Position numbers and translations under genes: made by a program
Shown here: positions 51,195 to 61,395 of the stretch, piece by piece
Layout of the letters: each line of letters opens with the position of its first letter
How positions within the stretch are numbered: the first letter of the stretch is position 1
The notes under the pieces: model-generated
Told to the model about the DNA's origin: nothing
Database searches by the model: none
Seen by the model: the letters and a program-made list of their open reading frames with translations, nothing else
Assembly (NCBI RefSeq): GCF_025961315.1
Contig: NZ_JAOQNK010000001.1
Coordinates: 3,906,001 to 3,970,000 of the forward strand
Source: Sphingobacterium kitahiroshimense
Lineage (GTDB): Bacteria > Bacteroidota > Bacteroidia > Sphingobacteriales > Sphingobacteriaceae
Direction: 5' to 3'
Length of the DNA: 64,000 bases

Positions 51195-52724
51195 TTACAA
51201 ATAGAAGTTGACACCCATGCGCCAATTTGTATTTTGACCTCTGAAAGCCTGACTCTCCTCAAGGACTGTTTTTAATTTGGAGGCAGATTCAAATCGAAGA
51301 TCGATAAAAAACGCCGTTTTTGTTGTGTTGAATATCTTGCTTGTCAGATAGGATAGTTTTGTCTGTAACGCAAAGATATCGGCATCATAATAATAAAATT
51401 CAGGATAAGCAATACCTCGTGTGTACGAATTGATCTGGCTCTCTGGAACTTGGAGGCTATTTGTTAAGACAAATCGGTAGGAGGGCGTTAACTGCAGTCG
51501 AAAGCGGTCTGCAGACTTTCCTATTTTGGACCACGATAGGGGTACTGCCAGATCAATCCAGCTGTGTTCAGCGAGATGTTCGGTTAGCGCATCGTCACGT
51601 TTGTCGTACGCACTTTGTACCGAGATTCCAGCCTCTTTGGGCGATGTTGACGCTGAAGCAAATGCTTTACTGTACAATAACCCCATGTTCCATCGGTTTA
51701 AGAAGTAATTTTTGCCTTTATGATAAACACCATCATGACCGCTTGTGCTTTTTAGGTTGAAGCGTACCAGGTTGCCGTTGATCCGCTTGTCCGTGAAGAG
51801 CAAGTCTAAGTCAATTTGGTCCAGGTCGAATGTTTGTTTAACATGGTAATTCTGCATGTGACGGACATCATTGGTGTTTTCATTGTTACGCTTTATATAG
51901 CCTGCTGACCAATACAATGTCCAGCTCGGTTGGATCCATGTACCAGCTAATTCTAATCCGCGATATTGATCGTATTGCCGAAGTGAGGTAGAATCAAGTT
52001 GTTTGGTATAGCCGTAGCCAAAACTTGTAAAATGATGATACTCCGGCAGGAAAGCTCCATTATTCAGCCTACTGTTTTTATAAGTGATATCGGTCTGCGC
52101 CTTGCCGTATCCCCAAATACCGGAAACAGAAAAATGCTGCTGACTTCGGGTGACATACGAAATACTGGGTTTTAGCAAAAATTTCATGCTATAGTGTTCC
52201 ATTCTTGGATCAACCGAGCGCGTGGACCAATGATGGGTATAATTGACCTGTAGATCAGCCTGCCATTGTTGATCTATTTTGTATCCCAGATGTGCCTGTG
52301 CATCGTAAGTCTGACGTTCAAATTTTCCGGCTTTAGGTGTATAAAAATAACCCGGAATGCTGCTGTCATCCAGACCGCCTAAAAAATAAGCAAGGCTATC
52401 TTCCCAGGTTTTTGCATAACGAAATGCGCCAGAAACTACAATCTTATCCGATAGATAGCTGATTCCTCGGGCCTCAAACGCCGCTACAGTGGTTTTTTGG
52501 GCCATCTGACTGGTGCGATAGTTCTGATTTCTACTGTCATAATAGACTGTCACGTCTCCAAAATTTTGCCGCGCGGTATCCTGTAATAAAACGCTGTGAC
52601 CAAAAAGATACTGCATCTTTTGTTCGCCGGATTTGCTCCAAAGCAATGAATCTGAATGATAATTCTGTTGGGCATGTGCCAAAGAACAAAAACAGAGCAA
52701 GATGAAAAGGCTAAAATATCGCAT
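51195..52724 (-). CDS. DUF6850 family outer membrane beta-barrel
   Basis: 509 residues with signal peptide MRYFSLFILLCFCSLAHAQ. The whole mature protein alternates aromatic and polar residues as in an outer membrane barrel and ends in RMGVNFYL. This family usually sits with DUF4876 and a TonB receptor in Bacteroidota. Function unknown; an accessory pore or surface barrel is inferred. Confidence 0.8.
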   Translation of the reverse strand: MRYFSLFILLCFCSLAHAQQNYHSDSLLWSKSGEQKMQYLFGHSVLLQDTARQNFGDVTVYYDSRNQNYRTSQMAQKTTVAAFEARGISYLSDKIVVSGAFRYAKTWEDSLAYFLGGLDDSSIPGYFYTPKAGKFERQTYDAQAHLGYKIDQQWQADLQVNYTHHWSTRSVDPRMEHYSMKFLLKPSISYVTRSQQHFSVSGIWGYGKAQTDITYKNSRLNNGAFLPEYHHFTSFGYGYTKQLDSTSLRQYDQYRGLELAGTWIQPSWTLYWSAGYIKRNNENTNDVRHMQNYHVKQTFDLDQIDLDLLFTDKRINGNLVRFNLKSTSGHDGVYHKGKNYFLNRWNMGLLYSKAFASASTSPKEAGISVQSAYDKRDDALTEHLAEHSWIDLAVPLSWSKIGKSADRFRLQLTPSYRFVLTNSLQVPESQINSYTRGIAYPEFYYYDADIFALQTKLSYLTSKIFNTTKTAFFIDLRFESASKLKTVLEESQAFRGQNTNWRMGVNFYL

Positions 52725-52771
52725 AGTAAAAATTATTGAGACAGACGGAGCTGTCTCAATGCGTTAAAATA

Positions 52772-54124
52772 TTAATCAATAAATGAACTCCCCGATTTGG
52801 ATGCGTCGGCTTTGTTCAGGTAACCAAAGTCTTCACTGGAGTTATTGGTATCTTTTAAGATACGGCGACCATTGACAGTTTTTAAAGTTTTACGTACGAG
52901 TGACTGGCTGGAATATTGTCCGGCTGGTACAAAAGTACGCACCGCATCCAGCGCGGCAGGTAGACGTTTCGGTATACGCTGACTTTCTGTTGGATGCATG
53001 ACCTCTACAGCATCATCGATATAGCTGACCGGAATCTGAAGTAGTTTCTTTGTTGCGGCGGTAATCTCGCGTTGATCAGGTGTGGCTACGGTAGGTAGCG
53101 ATTTTACCGCTGGTAAATTTTGATTGGCTTTAAATAGGATGAAGGCATCGCGTCCGTTGGCCTTTAATATCATCTCATTGCCCGAAATAAAGTAAGTGAC
53201 ATCCATATTTGGAACATTGGGGTTATCAATATCATATTTGTATGGAGTGCCACCCAGATAAGCGACCAGATTGGTCTCGAAGTCTGCTTTGGATAGATTG
53301 ACGGTCAGGTTTGGATCGGTAATATTTACATTTGTATTGCTGTTGTCAGCATAAGATGCGGTATGATCTACTGCTGTCGCCGCAATAATGATACTTTGAC
53401 CGGGCTGAACGGGATATTTCTTGCCTGTACCATCACTTGGTACCATAAATACGCTATTTGCATACACATAGTCTTTATTGGCATCCAGTCCGGCACCAAC
53501 AGTAATGCCAAGTGATTGGGTCCAGTCGTACTGATTGCTGCCCGAGAGAAAATATGGTCCGCTATTGTTGTTGTTTTTTCCTTCTACCTGGCCAATATAA
53601 AGGCTGTCGGCATACATTACGGCATTGGAATTGTTGTAAATTTCCAAAAATTGATCCCTGAAAGTTGCGCCTTTTACGACATCTGATCCTGCATAATAGA
53701 TTTGCTTAAAGACCCAATTGCCGACTTTACCAATGGCGAGGTCAAGCTGCTGCTCGGTATCTGAACTGACGTCCAGTCGGTCTAAAGCGCCGTTGAATGT
53801 CACCTCTTCTTCCGTATAAATTCCTGTTTTTTGCGTGTATTCCTGTGCGCTGACCACAAGCACAGCAGATACATCGTAAGAGCCAGGAGTTATGCTGGCA
53901 AAGACCACTTTTCCTGTAGAAGATTCCGTTGCAGAGTAGGCTGCATCTGTGGTACGGTTAGTGATTTTGACGACTGTTTTTGAGACATCAAAGGATATGT
54001 CGCCTTCTGCAGCTTTTAACGTAAGGTTGAGTGATACTGGACGTACGCGGTCGTCATCAGACTTTTTACATCCCAGGACGATGCTCATGATGAGCATGAC
54101 GATGATGAGTAGGTTTTTGTTCAT
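52772..54124 (-). CDS. DUF4876 family lipoprotein
   Basis: 450 residues, lipobox SIVLGC with Cys19, N-terminal carboxypeptidase-regulatory-like segment (LNLTLKAAEGDISFD, FASITPGSYDVSAVLV), then the DUF4876 core (FRDQFLEIYNNSNAVMYADS). Surface or periplasmic partner of the TonB receptor 21 bp upstream; substrate unknown. Confidence 0.82.
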   Translation of the reverse strand: MNKNLLIIVMLIMSIVLGCKKSDDDRVRPVSLNLTLKAAEGDISFDVSKTVVKITNRTTDAAYSATESSTGKVVFASITPGSYDVSAVLVVSAQEYTQKTGIYTEEEVTFNGALDRLDVSSDTEQQLDLAIGKVGNWVFKQIYYAGSDVVKGATFRDQFLEIYNNSNAVMYADSLYIGQVEGKNNNNSGPYFLSGSNQYDWTQSLGITVGAGLDANKDYVYANSVFMVPSDGTGKKYPVQPGQSIIIAATAVDHTASYADNSNTNVNITDPNLTVNLSKADFETNLVAYLGGTPYKYDIDNPNVPNMDVTYFISGNEMILKANGRDAFILFKANQNLPAVKSLPTVATPDQREITAATKKLLQIPVSYIDDAVEVMHPTESQRIPKRLPAALDAVRTFVPAGQYSSQSLVRKTLKTVNGRRILKDTNNSSEDFGYLNKADASKSGSSFID

Positions 54125-54144
54125 TTTATTAGCTGTGTTATCTG

Positions 54145-56889
54145 TTAAAATTTTATTGTTGTTCCTATGGTTAAGCTGGGTTTAGTATTGGGATTGAATA
54201 TCCGCTCGACACCATTATCAAGTGTGATAAGCCTATATGGCCGCAGGTCCAAAAGATTGTAGACGCGCATATTGATCCTGAAGTTTTTTCGGATCTCCTT
54301 CTCAAAACCCATATTCATCGTCGTATAAACAAACGGTGTATTTTCTGTTTTACTGTCTTTGGTCTGTTTGACAAGTGTATTGAATGGAGCTCCCTTTGCC
54401 TCATCTGCGGTGAGGGTATAGTATCTGATGTTGTCATCAAGATAGGCTATCGGATCCTGGCTGCTCAGGGTCTGGTTTTCACCCATAATATTGATATCCA
54501 AAGAAAGGTTGATGACAAATCCAATGCGCGAAAAATGTGTTACGGTGTTCAATTTTGACATCAACGATTTTGTCGATAGCAGCAATGGTTCATAGTAGAG
54601 CGTTTTGATATAGCGGTTATCATTCAGATAAGTTTTTGTTTCGGGAGTAAAAGCATCGTTAAGCGCACTTTTCGCTTTTGTATAATTGTATGAAGTATTG
54701 AGGGAAAATGAGGTTGCTATAACGGGAATTTTAGGGGTAGATAGATACCATTCAAAACCGTAGCTTTCCGAGGCTAACCCATTGGTCAATTGATGGTCAA
54801 TGAAACCTCCGGTAACAAGCGTTTCTCCTGTTGAAGCATATTCGAATTTATTTGTTGTTTGATTTAACCAGACCGTATATTGGGGCAGCTCATATCGGCG
54901 CAAGTTGTTCATCGCATAGAAACCGTCACTGTTTTTCTTGTAATACGCATACATGGATGAATTGACCCAGAGACTTTTGCGCTCTACACCAAATTCCACC
55001 TGAAATGATTTGGATGGTTTGATTCTGCTATTGTCGATCTGTATTTTATCCGTGTATAAAAGATACAACGAAGGATCAATACCACCGGCACTTGCGGTGA
55101 TCAGGTCATAATCAATAAAAGTAGGTCCGGGATATAACTGGGCGAGAGAAGGTGCTTTGGTCGCAATGCCCAGCGCTCCTGTAAATGTCCATCGCTGGTT
55201 CCATTGCAGTCGCGAATTGAAACGGGGCTGAACGGTACCGTAGCCATTTTGTACATCATAACGTACACCAAGATTGTTGGAAACGATGCGGCGACCCAAT
55301 GTCAGGTCAAACTGATCTTCGAGGTAGAGACTCCAGTTTTTGGCCGATGGAATATGCTCAAAGGAATAGGGGCGCAAATTCTGTTGATTGTAACCGACCA
55401 ATCTAGGGCGCTCGGGGTCAGAAACTACACCTTGTCCACCATTATTCGAATAATTAAAACGCGTACCATAGCTCAAGTTGTGACTAACAGACCCTAACTG
55501 TACATAGCCATTTGCAGAAAGGTTGACTGATGCATTAACGGGCTTTCCGATGATCAATTCTTCCGTCATTGTTGATAGGTACACATACTTACCTTCATAA
55601 ATACCTGTGGTATCTAAATAGGCAATGGGTGTAAGACCTCGGTTAACCGCGTAGCTGGCATAAGATTTTTGTTTACCCAAAGAAATACTGCTGTTGACCT
55701 GCAAATTTTTCATCCATTGTTTACCGATTTGGATCCCCATACGGTTGTTCAGTGAAAATGTATTGTTGGTAAATTTGGAGGTTCTGAGTGTTGCATCATC
55801 GGGGTCCTGGCGGCTGTTGTCGTTACGGCCCGAATAATCCAGTGAAAGCGTATTTTTAATCTTTCCAAAAACATTGGTCCACATTAAACTTTGTGTGTAG
55901 CGATGAAAAGACTTGACTTTATCTTTCGGATCGGCGTTACTGTAGGTCCAGTTGGTGCTGGAATTTAGTGCTCCCCATTTGGGTGATAATAAAAACCCCT
56001 TACTGAGCGAACTGTTGGTAGAGCCTCCATTGATATTAAAACTGGCAACATAAGGACTCTTTCCGGCCTGTCGATCTATAATGACAGCACCATTGGTTAC
56101 TTCGCCATACCGAGCAGGAGCAATACCTTGAATGACCTCTATTTTTTCAATATTGTTAACGGGTATATCACGCAAGTCTATACCCTGAAAAGGAGTATCG
56201 TAGCTCTTTGCGTTCTGGTTGCCAAAATAGCTGTCGCGATACCCATTTGAGGTAAGGGTACTCCCATTAAGGCCGCCGCGCGCAAGTCCTCTGGTCTGTA
56301 GATTGGCATCATTGGAAATTCGCATATCATCAATGACAATGGCGATCCCCTGTGAATTATTTAAGTCAAACACAGGATTGGAAAGTCCTCCGCCACGTAA
56401 GGTGAGTGTCGATAGACTATTGAGGTCTAGAGGTAATGTTTTTTTTCCGGGTAAGGCATTCATGACGTCTACCAGACTGAAAGCCTGCAGCTGATCGATC
56501 GCCTGCTTGTCAATATGAATGGACGAATTGGAATGACCATTATTATTTACATCGGGTAAAATATTGACTTCGTCCAAGGTCAGAGATAGTTCGCGGAGAA
56601 CAATAGTCTGACGCTCTTTTGATTGTTTTGTAGTATAGGAGCGATTGAGGGTCTGTTTTCCAAGATAGGCTACTTTAATACGAATGGAATCATGGGTTTG
56701 AACGTCAAAATCAAAATTTCCCGAACGATCGGTCATGTAGCTGATATTAGTAGTTAGGGAAGTGACCGATGCAAAGGGTAAAGGTAGTCCTTGCTCATCT
56801 TTTACCGTTCCATAAAACCGCTCTTGAGCATTGACCATAACAGCCATGCTGCAAAAAACAGATACCATTAATTCTTTTTTCATAAGCAT
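54145..56889 (-). CDS. TonB-dependent receptor
   Basis: 914 residues. Signal peptide (MLMKKELMVSVFCSMAVMVNA), N-terminal carboxypeptidase-like domain (FYGTVKDEQGLPLPFASVTS), plug (VDVMNALPGKKTLPLDLNSL, STLTLRGGG, IEKVIQGIAPARYGEVTNGA-like segment), and a barrel ending in TIGTTIKF. Not a SusC-length protein and without SusD, so it is a siderophore/cofactor-type receptor rather than a polysaccharide one. First gene of the four-gene operon. Confidence 0.9.
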   Translation of the reverse strand: MLMKKELMVSVFCSMAVMVNAQERFYGTVKDEQGLPLPFASVTSLTTNISYMTDRSGNFDFDVQTHDSIRIKVAYLGKQTLNRSYTTKQSKERQTIVLRELSLTLDEVNILPDVNNNGHSNSSIHIDKQAIDQLQAFSLVDVMNALPGKKTLPLDLNSLSTLTLRGGGLSNPVFDLNNSQGIAIVIDDMRISNDANLQTRGLARGGLNGSTLTSNGYRDSYFGNQNAKSYDTPFQGIDLRDIPVNNIEKIEVIQGIAPARYGEVTNGAVIIDRQAGKSPYVASFNINGGSTNSSLSKGFLLSPKWGALNSSTNWTYSNADPKDKVKSFHRYTQSLMWTNVFGKIKNTLSLDYSGRNDNSRQDPDDATLRTSKFTNNTFSLNNRMGIQIGKQWMKNLQVNSSISLGKQKSYASYAVNRGLTPIAYLDTTGIYEGKYVYLSTMTEELIIGKPVNASVNLSANGYVQLGSVSHNLSYGTRFNYSNNGGQGVVSDPERPRLVGYNQQNLRPYSFEHIPSAKNWSLYLEDQFDLTLGRRIVSNNLGVRYDVQNGYGTVQPRFNSRLQWNQRWTFTGALGIATKAPSLAQLYPGPTFIDYDLITASAGGIDPSLYLLYTDKIQIDNSRIKPSKSFQVEFGVERKSLWVNSSMYAYYKKNSDGFYAMNNLRRYELPQYTVWLNQTTNKFEYASTGETLVTGGFIDHQLTNGLASESYGFEWYLSTPKIPVIATSFSLNTSYNYTKAKSALNDAFTPETKTYLNDNRYIKTLYYEPLLLSTKSLMSKLNTVTHFSRIGFVINLSLDINIMGENQTLSSQDPIAYLDDNIRYYTLTADEAKGAPFNTLVKQTKDSKTENTPFVYTTMNMGFEKEIRKNFRINMRVYNLLDLRPYRLITLDNGVERIFNPNTKPSLTIGTTIKF

Positions 56890-56902
56890 GCATAAAAATG
56901 CA

Positions 56903-56950
56903 TAATTCAGCTTGTGCTATAATAGCTGAATTAAGATGGTGCCAAAATTA
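56903..56950 (-). promoter_or_regulatory. Promoter and 5' hairpin of TonB operon
   Basis: On the minus strand TAATTTTG (56943-56950) fits the -7 consensus. Just downstream, TAATTCAGCT and AGCTGAATTA (56903-56912, 56924-56933) form a perfect 10-bp hairpin at the expected 5' end of the mRNA. Confidence 0.55.
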
Positions 56951-56954
56951 GCTT

Positions 56955-57042
56955 AAAAAAACGTGTTTTTAAAATTATTTTTAATCAATCTAAATATAGA
57001 ATAAGGTAATTTTAAATTTTGCATGCAAAAAAACGTATTTTT
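56955..57042. promoter_or_regulatory. Paired AAAAAAACGT(G/A)TTTTT sites
   Basis: AAAAAAACGTGTTTTT at 56955-56970 and AAAAAAACGTATTTTT at 57027-57042, 72 bp apart, upstream of the TonB operon promoter. Candidate operator pair. Confidence 0.45.
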
Positions 57043-57296
57043 AAATTTAGCTTCTTTTGAATTTTAGCTATAAAGATTCAAGGGGACGATTTGGACCGGA
57101 GTTCTGTTTGCTACAGTTTTAAGAAGTTATCCAGTTGAAATATAGCGACAGCCTTATTCGCTAAGGATGCTTGTTGCGAAGCGGGATCTTTTGTTCTTAT
57201 AGGGCGTTGGATATTATGATACAGCAACTATTCTTGGTGCCCCTTTAGCAGAAGGAAGCCCCTATTGTCGAATCTCGACGAAAGGATTAAATATGA

Positions 57297-57473
57297 TTTA
57301 AACAGATTAATTATGTTGTTGTGGGAGATGAACATGGAACTGTGAATGACTATTTGGGATACAGATGGAAAAATGTTCCAGAGGAGGATTCATGGTTATT
57401 TTTTATTATTCTCGCCGTCAGAAGAACAGCTCCGTTTTGGTCGAAGCTAAATGGATTATGGAATAAGGGTTAA
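57297..57473 (+). pseudogene. Remnant of a small soluble-protein gene
   Basis: An open frame without a start reads NYVVVGDEHGTVNDYLGYRW, KNVPEEDSWLFF and then loses coding character before a stop at 57471. It recalls the core of small SMI1/KNR4- or DUF1851-like immunity proteins, but identity is uncertain. No intact gene is seen in 57043-57646. Confidence 0.3.
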
Positions 57474-57646
57474 ATCAATGAAAAATCCGAGTTTCCTTTG
57501 CAAACAGATCTAGAAATTAACGTAAGCACAAGACAGGAAGATTTTGCAATCTAATTTTACCCTGAGAAATAATAAACTCAGGGCAAAATTAAAATATTGA
57601 CTTCTGCCAATCCACAAAAGCTTATAGATTCAAAGCTTTTATGGAT

Positions 57647-59362
57647 TTAATTATTAACAATTTGTCTTACACAGCGGATGTTCCTGCCCTCGGCATTATT
57701 GTTATTAGGGTAGGTTACATTTCCCCAAGAAAATAACCATGCAACTCTTGTGAAGGCAGACTTCACAGCATACGATGTATTGGAGTCTCTATTGTCTGAA
57801 GTCCAATAATGACATTCACCAGAAGCAAAAGCACCTAAAGCGATACCACCTGGACTTCCCACTACTGATGTTCCTCCACCAGTTACGTTTGGTTTAGTAC
57901 GGTAGCCTCCAAATGATAACGTAAGATCATTGTCATCATAAGCAGGATTAGCGGGGTAGTCACTATCTCTATTCCACTTATAAGCATATTGCGCACCCCA
58001 GAATAGTCCCAACACCTCTTGTTTATTATCAGGTTGTCCTGCGGCCTCCCACTCTTTCTTTGTCGACATACGCCAAGTGCCTGCTGGATAGACGGATGTA
58101 CAAGGGTCAACACTGTTAGCTGTCCCAGTAGGTGTAGCGGACTTCCAATTCCAAAATTCAGTATCTTTTGTCGCTGGAGTTGACCCCCCTGGATTAGATT
58201 TTAATCTATAACGGTCCATCTCATTTGCGTTATACACCAGATTGGATCGTGCCCATAAAACACCGTTAACTTTAACAGGAGATTCAATAAGGCGGATATT
58301 CAATCCGTAGGTGCTGCCTATTGTAGGGCTATAAGCTCCTGGATAAGTATATGTTACTGGAGTAAATGTTCTTACACGTGTATCGTCTAATGTTACTTTT
58401 AAAGTGTTTAATTTCATCTTGAAGCTATTGGCAGGAATTGTTGCCGTATTTAATGTAAAGAAGCTTGCGACTTTAACTGTATTGGCAGGATTTCCATTTT
58501 CCCCCACCATTGACGATGCTAACACTGCTTTATCTACATTCACCACATTATTAAACTGCCCTGTTAACATATTCAAATCACCCATTTGCAAAACAGTCGT
58601 ATTTGAGCTGCTTTTAACTAATGAAATGCTTGTACTATTTTCTATTCTGGCAAAAAGCCCTCTAACATTCAATTTGACTTGAATTCTAGCAGTCATGCGC
58701 TTAAATGTAATATCCAAATAATTTTCACCGTTTACAGTATTGACATTGCCTGAAGCATACAAGACATCTTTGTTTTCTAGTCCACTACGGGAGATTACTC
58801 CGGCGCCATTAATATCTGGAACACTTGCATTCTTTTCATTTACAGAAAATGCGTACCAAGTATATTTCTTATTGGCGTCTACCTTGATTTGTGGATCGAC
58901 TCCTGAAGTAGCAACTTGATTCACCACTAAAGTATGAGTCGCATCATAGATCAGAAGTCGGAATCTAGTGTTATTTTCCATTGAAGAAGATGCTGCCTTC
59001 GTTGTACTTGAGGCAGCTTTCTTGCTTAAAGTATCGGATGAGCTAGTCTTTGCTTCCAATGGAGCTTCCTGACCGACCGTACCTTCTCCAAAATCCACAA
59101 ATGCGTCTACACCCCCCAAAGATACCAACGATTGCTTATTAATGCCGCTATTTCCTTTATTGGACATTTTTAAGTTACTAGGTATTCCGCCGACTATTGC
59201 TTCTTCTATTCCTTTCACACCAACTTTTAATACTGCGCCGTCTCCAGCTGGAGCCATCTGTTCATCTTTCGAAGAGCAGGATGTGAAACTGGTGAGTAAT
59301 AAGCAAAATACAGCCAATCCGGATATGTTTCTTCTTATGTTATTTGATATTATACTTTTCAT
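57647..59362 (-). CDS. Fimbrillin-like lipoprotein with FISUMP domain
   Basis: 571 residues. Lipobox LLTSFTSC (Cys29). N-terminal ~340 residues are of the Mfa/fimbrillin type (FRLLIYDATHTLVVNQ, YTWYAFSVNE, FKRMTARIQVKLNVRG, YSPTIGSTYGLNIRL). The C-terminal FISUMP domain has VNGVLWARSNLV, PAGTWRMSTKKEWEAA, FWGAQYAYKW, YWTSDN and EGRNIRCVR. Probable surface adhesin or fimbrial tip-like protein. Preceded by its small Y-V-x-P leader gene. Confidence 0.85.
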   Translation of the reverse strand: MKSIISNNIRRNISGLAVFCLLLTSFTSCSSKDEQMAPAGDGAVLKVGVKGIEEAIVGGIPSNLKMSNKGNSGINKQSLVSLGGVDAFVDFGEGTVGQEAPLEAKTSSSDTLSKKAASSTTKAASSSMENNTRFRLLIYDATHTLVVNQVATSGVDPQIKVDANKKYTWYAFSVNEKNASVPDINGAGVISRSGLENKDVLYASGNVNTVNGENYLDITFKRMTARIQVKLNVRGLFARIENSTSISLVKSSSNTTVLQMGDLNMLTGQFNNVVNVDKAVLASSMVGENGNPANTVKVASFFTLNTATIPANSFKMKLNTLKVTLDDTRVRTFTPVTYTYPGAYSPTIGSTYGLNIRLIESPVKVNGVLWARSNLVYNANEMDRYRLKSNPGGSTPATKDTEFWNWKSATPTGTANSVDPCTSVYPAGTWRMSTKKEWEAAGQPDNKQEVLGLFWGAQYAYKWNRDSDYPANPAYDDNDLTLSFGGYRTKPNVTGGGTSVVGSPGGIALGAFASGECHYWTSDNRDSNTSYAVKSAFTRVAWLFSWGNVTYPNNNNAEGRNIRCVRQIVNN

Positions 59363-59386
59363 CTTGTCTTTTAATTTGCTGGAATA

Positions 59387-59572
59387 TTAAATATCAAAGT
59401 CCGAGTTCTGACCACCACCATCAAACCAATCTTCAGTTTTAGGATTGGAAGGATTGGACGAGTCTCCAGGGTTGACCGACGCAGATCCTGCGGCAATGCC
59501 CTGTTCTAATACAACAACCGTAGCATCGACCCGTGGCACGACATATGGTTTGCGTTTTTCTTGTTTTTTCAT
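59387..59572 (-). CDS. Small leader protein of fimbrillin operon
   Basis: 61 residues, MKKQEKRKPYVVPRVDATVV, VLEQGIAAGSASVNPGDSSN and a Gly/Asp tail (GGGQNSDFDI). The KPYxxPxI...iAAGSA pattern is typical of the small protein encoded before fimbrillin/FISUMP lipoproteins. 24 bp upstream of the lipoprotein gene; function unknown. Confidence 0.7.
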   Translation of the reverse strand: MKKQEKRKPYVVPRVDATVVVLEQGIAAGSASVNPGDSSNPSNPKTEDWFDGGGQNSDFDI

Positions 59573-60026
59573 ACTTAAAAATTTTAATTTTGATGTTCTT
59601 AATTTATTTGGTACAGTAGCTATTGTGACAGCAATACTACAACCATAAATAGTAAAACGAACTGTATTATAATTGTTTATGTTTTATTTGTAGAGGCGGG
59701 TTGACATCATGTAGTGAAATAGCTACGTGTTAACTTGTTTGTGTATATTTTAGTATTTAAATATGTTTTATATTAAATGGTTAATAAAATTACATGTTTA
59801 CACATGTGTGTTTCCCCTTGTATTTAATGAGGCAGATTTTTTATGAATAATTAAGCTTTATTTATCAATATGTTGTAGAAAGAAAACTACATGTTGTAAT
59901 GAGGCCTCTACAGGACGACAATGAGATGTTAAGAAAGCGCATTTTTTTTGTAAAAGGAATCATCTTTGTTATGGATATTTCATGATTTAGGAGTTTACAA
60001 TAAATTGTAAACCAAAATAAACTACA
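59573..60026. other. Intergenic, very AT-rich
   Basis: About 450 bp with no gene. It should contain the minus-strand promoter of the fimbrillin operon and the plus-strand promoter of the gene at 60027. No clear box was identified. Confidence 0.4.
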
Positions 60027-60275
60027 ATGGAAAGGAATAATAATGATTTAAAGAGAGTGTCGAATAAAGCTCGGCTACAATCTGCAATTTCAGATATAAT
60101 AAATGGTTACTTATTGTTAAATGAGGCTGTAGAGAAATATGAAGTTGCAGCCTCCACTATTATTAAATGTCTAAAAAATATCCGAGATGAAAAGGAGGGG
60201 ATGTTACAATTGAACAATTCTAAGACACAAACTAGGGCTACAAACGACTCAGGAAATATAGAGGAGAATCAATAA
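60027..60275 (+). CDS. Small HTH-like protein
   Basis: 82 residues. A helical core (ARLQSAISDIINGYLLLNEA, VEKYEVAASTIIKCLKNIRD) looks like a Psq/Pipsqueak- or transposase-type HTH in which 'sv...A.ky.v..stv.r.lk' is the usual pattern, plus an Asn/Thr-rich tail. 18 bp upstream of another small ORF. Regulatory role inferred. Confidence 0.5.
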   Translation: MERNNNDLKRVSNKARLQSAISDIINGYLLLNEAVEKYEVAASTIIKCLKNIRDEKEGMLQLNNSKTQTRATNDSGNIEENQ

Positions 60276-60293
60276 AAATAAATAACTGAACAA

Positions 60294-60488
60294 ATGAAAA
60301 ATAGCAAAGACATAATTGAAATTTTAGATAATAAATATAGCACATATTTGGAAGATGACGGAAAATGGCTCCATGAAGGATTTAGCAATATTTTTAGAGA
60401 GAGAGTTCCTAAAAGAGAGAATTTAAAAAACTCGGTATATCTGATGTTACCCCTGGAGATCAGGATAGATCTAGATCAGCTTTTATAG
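60294..60488 (+). CDS. Small hypothetical protein
   Basis: 64 residues, MKNSKDIIEILDNKYSTYLE then DDGKWLHEGFSNIFRERVPK. Short and helical. In operon with the gene at 60027. No family recognised; possibly a truncated gene. Confidence 0.4.
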   Translation: MKNSKDIIEILDNKYSTYLEDDGKWLHEGFSNIFRERVPKRENLKNSVYLMLPLEIRIDLDQLL

Positions 60489-60617
60489 GGCCTAAGTCGC
60501 TTACATTGTATGTGTGCGGTCATCAGAAAGTCTTTTATAGTAAGGATTTCAATCCTCATTGAGAATTTTTGTTCTTTGAACATATTGAAAATAATAGAGA
60601 TTTCCACCTCTATTATC

Positions 60618-60716
60618 TTATTTTGAGGTCACAATTTGTGATCTCAAATGTTCAAATTCCTTTTCTAATAATTCAAACATAAATTCATCAGAGAACTGGT
60701 CTACATTTCTTCTTTT
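60618..60716 (-). pseudogene. ORF6N-domain gene fragment
   Basis: A minus-strand frame without a start reads KRRNVDQFSDEFMFELLEKE, FEHLRSQIVTSK and stops at 60618-60620. This is the well-known ORF6N/KilA-N-type block (KRN..RFP.DFMF.L..EE...LRSQ..TS). ORF6N proteins are antirepressor-like and typical of phages and mobile elements, so this is a scar of such an element. Confidence 0.55.
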
Positions 60717-60894
60717 TCAATGCCAAATGTATGGTTCCGAGGGGTTAAAGGATGCTATAGAGATTTTAGGACTTACGGGTGTATAGATCTATGAGGATAA
60801 GGAACCGCGGATTGTTATCGCGTAAGAGTTTCATGTTTTTTGTCGGACTTACGGCAAATAGGTGTGGATAAGGGGGGCACTCTCAATAGGAGTT

Positions 60895-60999
60895 ATGTAT
60901 CAAAATGGTAATACCACTTCCAATTTTTTGTATTTAACAATGTCAGGCTTGGCAGTGACAGGAGTTGGTTCTGGTATTGTAGCAGGATTTTTATATTAA
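60895..60999 (+). CDS. 34-residue hydrophobic peptide
   Basis: ATG preceded by an AGGAG stretch (60888-60892). Product MYQNGNTTSNFLYLTM then SGLAVTGVGSGIVAGFLY, Gly-rich and hydrophobic with GxxxG spacing, like a short bacteriocin or type I toxin. Other parts of 60489-61470 hold only very short frames and debris. Confidence 0.35.
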   Translation: MYQNGNTTSNFLYLTMSGLAVTGVGSGIVAGFLY

Positions 61000-61067
61000 A
61001 TACGATATCTTTAGCTAAGACAGACAGTGATATAGGTCAGCATATTGATAGTTAATTTGAATAGAAA

Positions 61068-61226
61068 ATGCTGTTTTTAGATTGTATGTATGTTGGTAGT
61101 GTTGCTACAATAGTTTGCGCCTCTGTTGTTTTGACAAGTATTTCTATTTATGGTATAGATGTTTATTATTTTAATTTTAGTAGGAAAATAGATTCAAAAA
61201 TAGGAAGGGAATTAAATATATGGTAA
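61068..61226 (+). CDS. 52-residue single-TM peptide
   Basis: MLFLDCMYVGSVATIVCASV, VLTSISIYGIDVYYFNF and a charged tail. One TM helix. A second MLFLD-type start occurs at about 61232. Unclear whether it is real; it could be a small membrane peptide or a gene fragment. Confidence 0.3.
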   Translation: MLFLDCMYVGSVATIVCASVVLTSISIYGIDVYYFNFSRKIDSKIGRELNIW

Positions 61227-61395
61227 GAAAGATGTTATTTTTAGATTTTTTGATGACAAAATGGTTTGTAGGTAAGAAAAAAATGACAGAGTTATTCCAG
61301 GGACGATTATTTTTTAGCTAAGGCAGCATATATGGGAGATGAACAGGAACTTATTTTTGAGAAAAGACTTTTAGACTCGAACTTAAATTATAATT

